From positions 78,175 through 142,174 of the forward strand of contig WYBM01000025.1 in the NCBI GenBank assembly GCA_011525915.1: a stretch of 64,000 nucleotides of DNA, written 5' to 3'. The stretch's first letter is position 1; each line of letters opens with the position of its first letter. Of the stretch, positions 61,817-64,000 are shown piece by piece. The translations under genes were made by a program, and so were the position numbers. This stretch comes from Ardenticatenaceae bacterium (GTDB lineage: Bacteria; Chloroflexota; Anaerolineae; Promineifilales; Promineifilaceae). The notes under the pieces are model-generated. The model ran no database searches and had not been told where the DNA came from. It worked only from the letters and a program-made list of their open reading frames with translations.

Positions 61817-62164
61817 CTGGATAGTTTAGAACTGGCGCATTTACTCATTGATTCAATTTTGGACAAAAAAGGAGCAGACATTACGCTGCTTGATCTGAGG
61901 GAGCAAACGGTTTTTGCTGACTATTTCCTGATTTGCTGCGGCGACAATGACAGACAATTAAAGGCCATTGCGGATAATATTGCCTTTGATGCCAAGAAAA
62001 ACGGCCGTATCTACCCGGCCACCATTGAGGGCGACCCGGAAACCGGATGGGTGCTGGTAGATTTCGGCGACCTGATTGTCCACGTCTTTTTGCCAGAGCA
62101 ACGCGAATACTACGATCTAGAAGGATTGTGGTACAACGCCCACGTTGTATTACAAGTGCAGTAA
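61817..62164 (+). CDS. rsfS: Ribosomal silencing factor RsfS
   Basis: The 115-residue protein has the RsfS pattern: LDSLELAHLLIDSILDKKGADIT, then FADYFLICCGDNDRQLKAIAD, VLVDFGDLIVHVFLPEQREYYDLEGLW. It binds uL14 and blocks subunit joining in starved cells. The family normally begins M-D-S-L-E-L-A, which here aligns with CTG at 61817, nine bases after GGAGG. The codon before is ATT, and an in-frame TGA is at 61808, so no ATG, GTG or TTG start exists at the right place. The first conventional one is TTG 61859, which would delete 14 conserved residues. Confidence 0.9.
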   Translation: MDSLELAHLLIDSILDKKGADITLLDLREQTVFADYFLICCGDNDRQLKAIADNIAFDAKKNGRIYPATIEGDPETGWVLVDFGDLIVHVFLPEQREYYDLEGLWYNAHVVLQVQ

Positions 62165-62165
62165 C

Positions 62166-62231
62166 AAAGTGCCTGGCACAGGGTTTGCGACCTTTGCATA
62201 ACGCTGCCGTTTACCCCGTGTCAAGCACTTT
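62166..62231. terminator. Imperfect hairpin between convergent rsfS and ndk
   Basis: AAAGTGCCTGGCACAGGG (62166-62183) pairs with CCCCGTGTCAAGCACTTT (62214-62231) at 15 of 18 positions. The mismatches would be G-U pairs on one strand. It is likely a shared terminator for two converging genes. Confidence 0.6.
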
Positions 62232-62235
62232 CTAA

Positions 62236-62685
62236 TCACTCAATAATCCACCCATCGGTAGCCCGCTGCCAGGCTACCAATTCATTCTCATGAAAGAATA
62301 AACTAACTTCCTTTACGCCATTTTCCGGGCTGTCAGAGCCATGCACCAGGTTACGGCCAATTTCCATACCCAGGTCACCGCGAATGGTGCCAGGGGCAGC
62401 TTCCACCGGCTTGGTAGCACCCATGGTAGCACGCGCGGCGGCCACCGCATGATTGCCTTCCCAGACCATGGCCACCACCGGCCCAGAAGTGATGTATTCC
62501 ACCAGGCCATGATAGAATGGTTTGCCCTGATGAACGGCATAATGACGGCCAGCCAGTTCTTCAGACATTTGCAAAAATTTCATGCCCACCAGTTTAAGGC
62601 CGCGCTGCTCAAAACGGCCGACAATCTCACCGATGAGGCCGCGCTGTACACCATCTGGTTTTACCAATATCAAAGTACGTTCCAT
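62236..62685 (-). CDS. ndk: Nucleoside diphosphate kinase
   Basis: The 149-residue enzyme begins [20 protein letters not shown] and has the active-site His in [15 protein letters not shown] (family signature NxxHGSD). It equalises nucleoside triphosphate pools by a phospho-His relay. GGGAG eight bases before ATG 62685 is preferred over an ATG five codons upstream. It is transcribed away from the TPR gene terminator. Confidence 0.96.
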   Translation of the reverse strand: MERTLILVKPDGVQRGLIGEIVGRFEQRGLKLVGMKFLQMSEELAGRHYAVHQGKPFYHGLVEYITSGPVVAMVWEGNHAVAAARATMGATKPVEAAPGTIRGDLGMEIGRNLVHGSDSPENGVKEVSLFFHENELVAWQRATDGWIIE

Positions 62686-62724
62686 CTTAAACACTCCCAT
62701 GCGTTAATTTGATTGCCAGACAAA

Positions 62725-62751
62725 GAAAAAGGCAGCCAGGTTAAGCTGCCT
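62725..62751 (-). terminator. Intrinsic terminator of the TPR-protein gene
   Basis: On the minus strand AGGCAGC and GCTGCCT pair around an eight-base loop, followed by TTTTTC. It lies between the TPR gene stop at 62792 and ndk. Confidence 0.85.
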
Positions 62752-62791
62752 CTTCATCTTTTAATTCGCACAGCGTAATTGTCGCTAATTT

Positions 62792-64000
62792 TTACAATTG
62801 GTCAAGCGCCATCCGGTAAGTATTCAACGCCTTCTGCAATTGACCGTTGCGCATATAAGCATCACCCAGCAAACGGCGGAAAGCCGATTCTCGTGGATTT
62901 TCGTCGGCCAGGGTTTCCAGTTCTGCAATCAACCCCAGGGTAGACGTGCCAGAAGCTATCAGTTGCTGATAGTGAAGGGCAGCTTCTTTGTATTTCTTGT
63001 CGGCCAATGCCGTGCGGGCATAGGACAACTGCGAGGCATCGATATCGGCGGCAACTGGTTCCAGTTCATACGACTCAGCGGGCATATCTGGTTCATCCAT
63101 TTTCAGCGTGGGCAAGGGATCGGTTGTGGGCACCGCCGACGGCCGTATCTCCCCCGTTTCCGGCAGCATCATATCTTCATCAAAGCCGGTAACAGTCGCC
63201 TCTTCCTCTGCTGTTAACCAGCTGCCCACGTCAATATCTTCTAAGGAGCGCAGCCAGCCGGTTTGTCCAGTTAGATGGGATTCCTGCGAACCCACGGAGA
63301 ACCAGTCGGGCAGGGAATCTGATAAATCATCTTCAATGTCCACGCCCAGGTCTTCCATAAAATCGAGTGTGGCATCTACCGCCGATGGAGAGGCATCCTC
63401 GGTCGGCGTTTCAGACAAGGTCGTTTCTGTACTCTCCGTCTGCATCCAGGCAGGCAAAGGTAAGTCATCTGGCGCCCGCGGTGTACCAAACTCATCTTCC
63501 AGGTAAACACTTTGTTCTGCGGCCATCTTTTCTAACCAGGCCATGGCTTCATCGGGGTCTTCCGGCACGGCCGCGATCATATCTTCTTCGCTGGCCGTCT
63601 CAGCAGGCACAAAAGCCATATCTTCAGCGGCAGCAACGTCACCGCCGTAATCCACGGCAAAGGCGGCATCTTCACTGGGGGTGATGGGCGGCGGTTCCAT
63701 GTCAAACTCAATCTCATCGTCGCCACCGAGCATATCTTCCAGCCAGCTTTCATCATCAGCCACAGCCGTGTCCAGGTCATCGGCCAGCAGTTCGGCTTCT
63801 GGTGGCGCCGCAGATGGTTCGCCATAATCCACGGCAAAGGCGGCATCTTCACTGGGGGTGATGGGCGGCGGTTCCATGTCAAACTCAATCTCATCGTCGC
63901 CACCCAGCATATCTTCCAGCCAACTTTCATCATCGGCCACGGCCGTGTCCATCTCATCGGCCACCAGGTCAGCTTTTGCTGGCTCCGTCGTTGGTTCGCC
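62792..64000 (-). CDS. Acidic tandem-repeat protein with C-terminal TPR region (5' end outside window)
   Basis: The frame is open to the window edge, so a GTG at 63964 is not necessarily the start. About 402 residues are visible. The N-terminal part is two near-identical blocks of about 60 acidic residues (ADDESWLEDMLGGDDEIEFD, then MEPPPITPSEDAAFAVDYG), which look recently duplicated. The middle is acidic and disordered with short W-L-x-x-L/M motifs (AWLEKMAA, WLRSLEDID). The last 100 residues contain TPR-like helices (YARTALADKKYKEAALHYQQLI and then a RRLLGDAYMRNGQLQKALNTYRMALDQL-type unit). It is probably a cytoplasmic scaffold; the role is unknown. Confidence 0.75.
   Translation of the reverse strand, partial: GEPTTEPAKADLVADEMDTAVADDESWLEDMLGGDDEIEFDMEPPPITPSEDAAFAVDYGEPSAAPPEAELLADDLDTAVADDESWLEDMLGGDDEIEFDMEPPPITPSEDAAFAVDYGGDVAAAEDMAFVPAETASEEDMIAAVPEDPDEAMAWLEKMAAEQSVYLEDEFGTPRAPDDLPLPAWMQTESTETTLSETPTEDASPSAVDATLDFMEDLGVDIEDDLSDSLPDWFSVGSQESHLTGQTGWLRSLEDIDVGSWLTAEEEATVTGFDEDMMLPETGEIRPSAVPTTDPLPTLKMDEPDMPAESYELEPVAADIDASQLSYARTALADKKYKEAALHYQQLIASGTSTLGLIAELETLADENPRESAFRRLLGDAYMRNGQLQKALNTYRMALDQL

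Overview
The window is 64 kb of bacterial chromosome, densely coding and moderately GC-rich. It looks like a member of the Chloroflexota, probably near Anaerolineae/Caldilineae. That placement is an inference from gene content: a BTAD/NB-ARC/TPR regulator, MoxR-DUF58-DUF4129 cluster, many lipoproteins with Pro/Thr-rich linkers, a type 2 isopentenyl diphosphate isomerase, no LPS or outer-membrane genes, and a beta-prime RNA polymerase subunit with a long coiled-coil insertion. I see no rRNA, tRNA, CRISPR array, transposase, integrase or phage gene.

Layout. 0-4.3 kb: the end of an exported protein, a membrane GAF histidine-kinase-like protein whose phosphoacceptor His is Gln, and a LysM protein. 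4.5-8.3 kb: a family 2 glycosyltransferase, a PfkB (adenosine-kinase-like) kinase, S-adenosylhomocysteine hydrolase and a PAP2-like membrane protein. 8.5-17.8 kb: a nucleotidyltransferase, a lipoprotein, the MoxR-DUF58-DUF4129 operon, a fused glutamate formimidoyltransferase/cyclodeaminase and an M23 peptidase lipoprotein. 18-25 kb: a large SARP/AfsR-like regulator, small membrane proteins, a globin, a MerR regulator divergent from a small Cys-Cys protein, an SDR enzyme and a DUF1461 protein. 25-29.7 kb: an MFS/spermidine-synthase fusion, a PMT-type glycosyltransferase and L25. 30-38.5 kb: a DUF2267 protein, a G5/beta-propeller lipoprotein, a glycosidase-like/O-antigen-ligase fusion, acyl carrier protein, a magnesium-chelatase-type ATPase and a thioesterase. 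38.7-44.5 kb: an AAA/STAND ATPase and an exopolysaccharide group (GT4, GtrA, O-antigen ligase, UDP-glucuronate decarboxylase). 44.8-46.9 kb: isoprenoid genes. 47-57.8 kb: housekeeping genes on the minus strand (rpoC, prfB with its programmed frameshift, ftsY, xseB, xseA, tag-like). 58.3-61.5 kb: an ArsR-SRPBCC-UvrA-like operon that looks acquired. 61.8-64 kb: rsfS, ndk and a truncated TPR protein.

The most striking feature is not a gene. The palindromic octamer ACGGCCGT occurs about every 500 bases, in all reading frames and both gene orientations, comparable to the HIP1 octamer of cyanobacteria. It is missing from about 57.6 to 62.0 kb, which contains the ArsR-SRPBCC-UvrA-like operon. Several dispersed intergenic repeat families are also present. 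One is built from CAGT/ACTG heptamers arranged as long imperfect palindromes, and one such stretch lies in frame inside a coding sequence.

I found no convincing complete new defence or metabolic system. The best leads are the octamer, the palindromic repeats, the His-less kinase, the glycosidase/ligase fusion and the MerR-controlled Cys-Cys protein.
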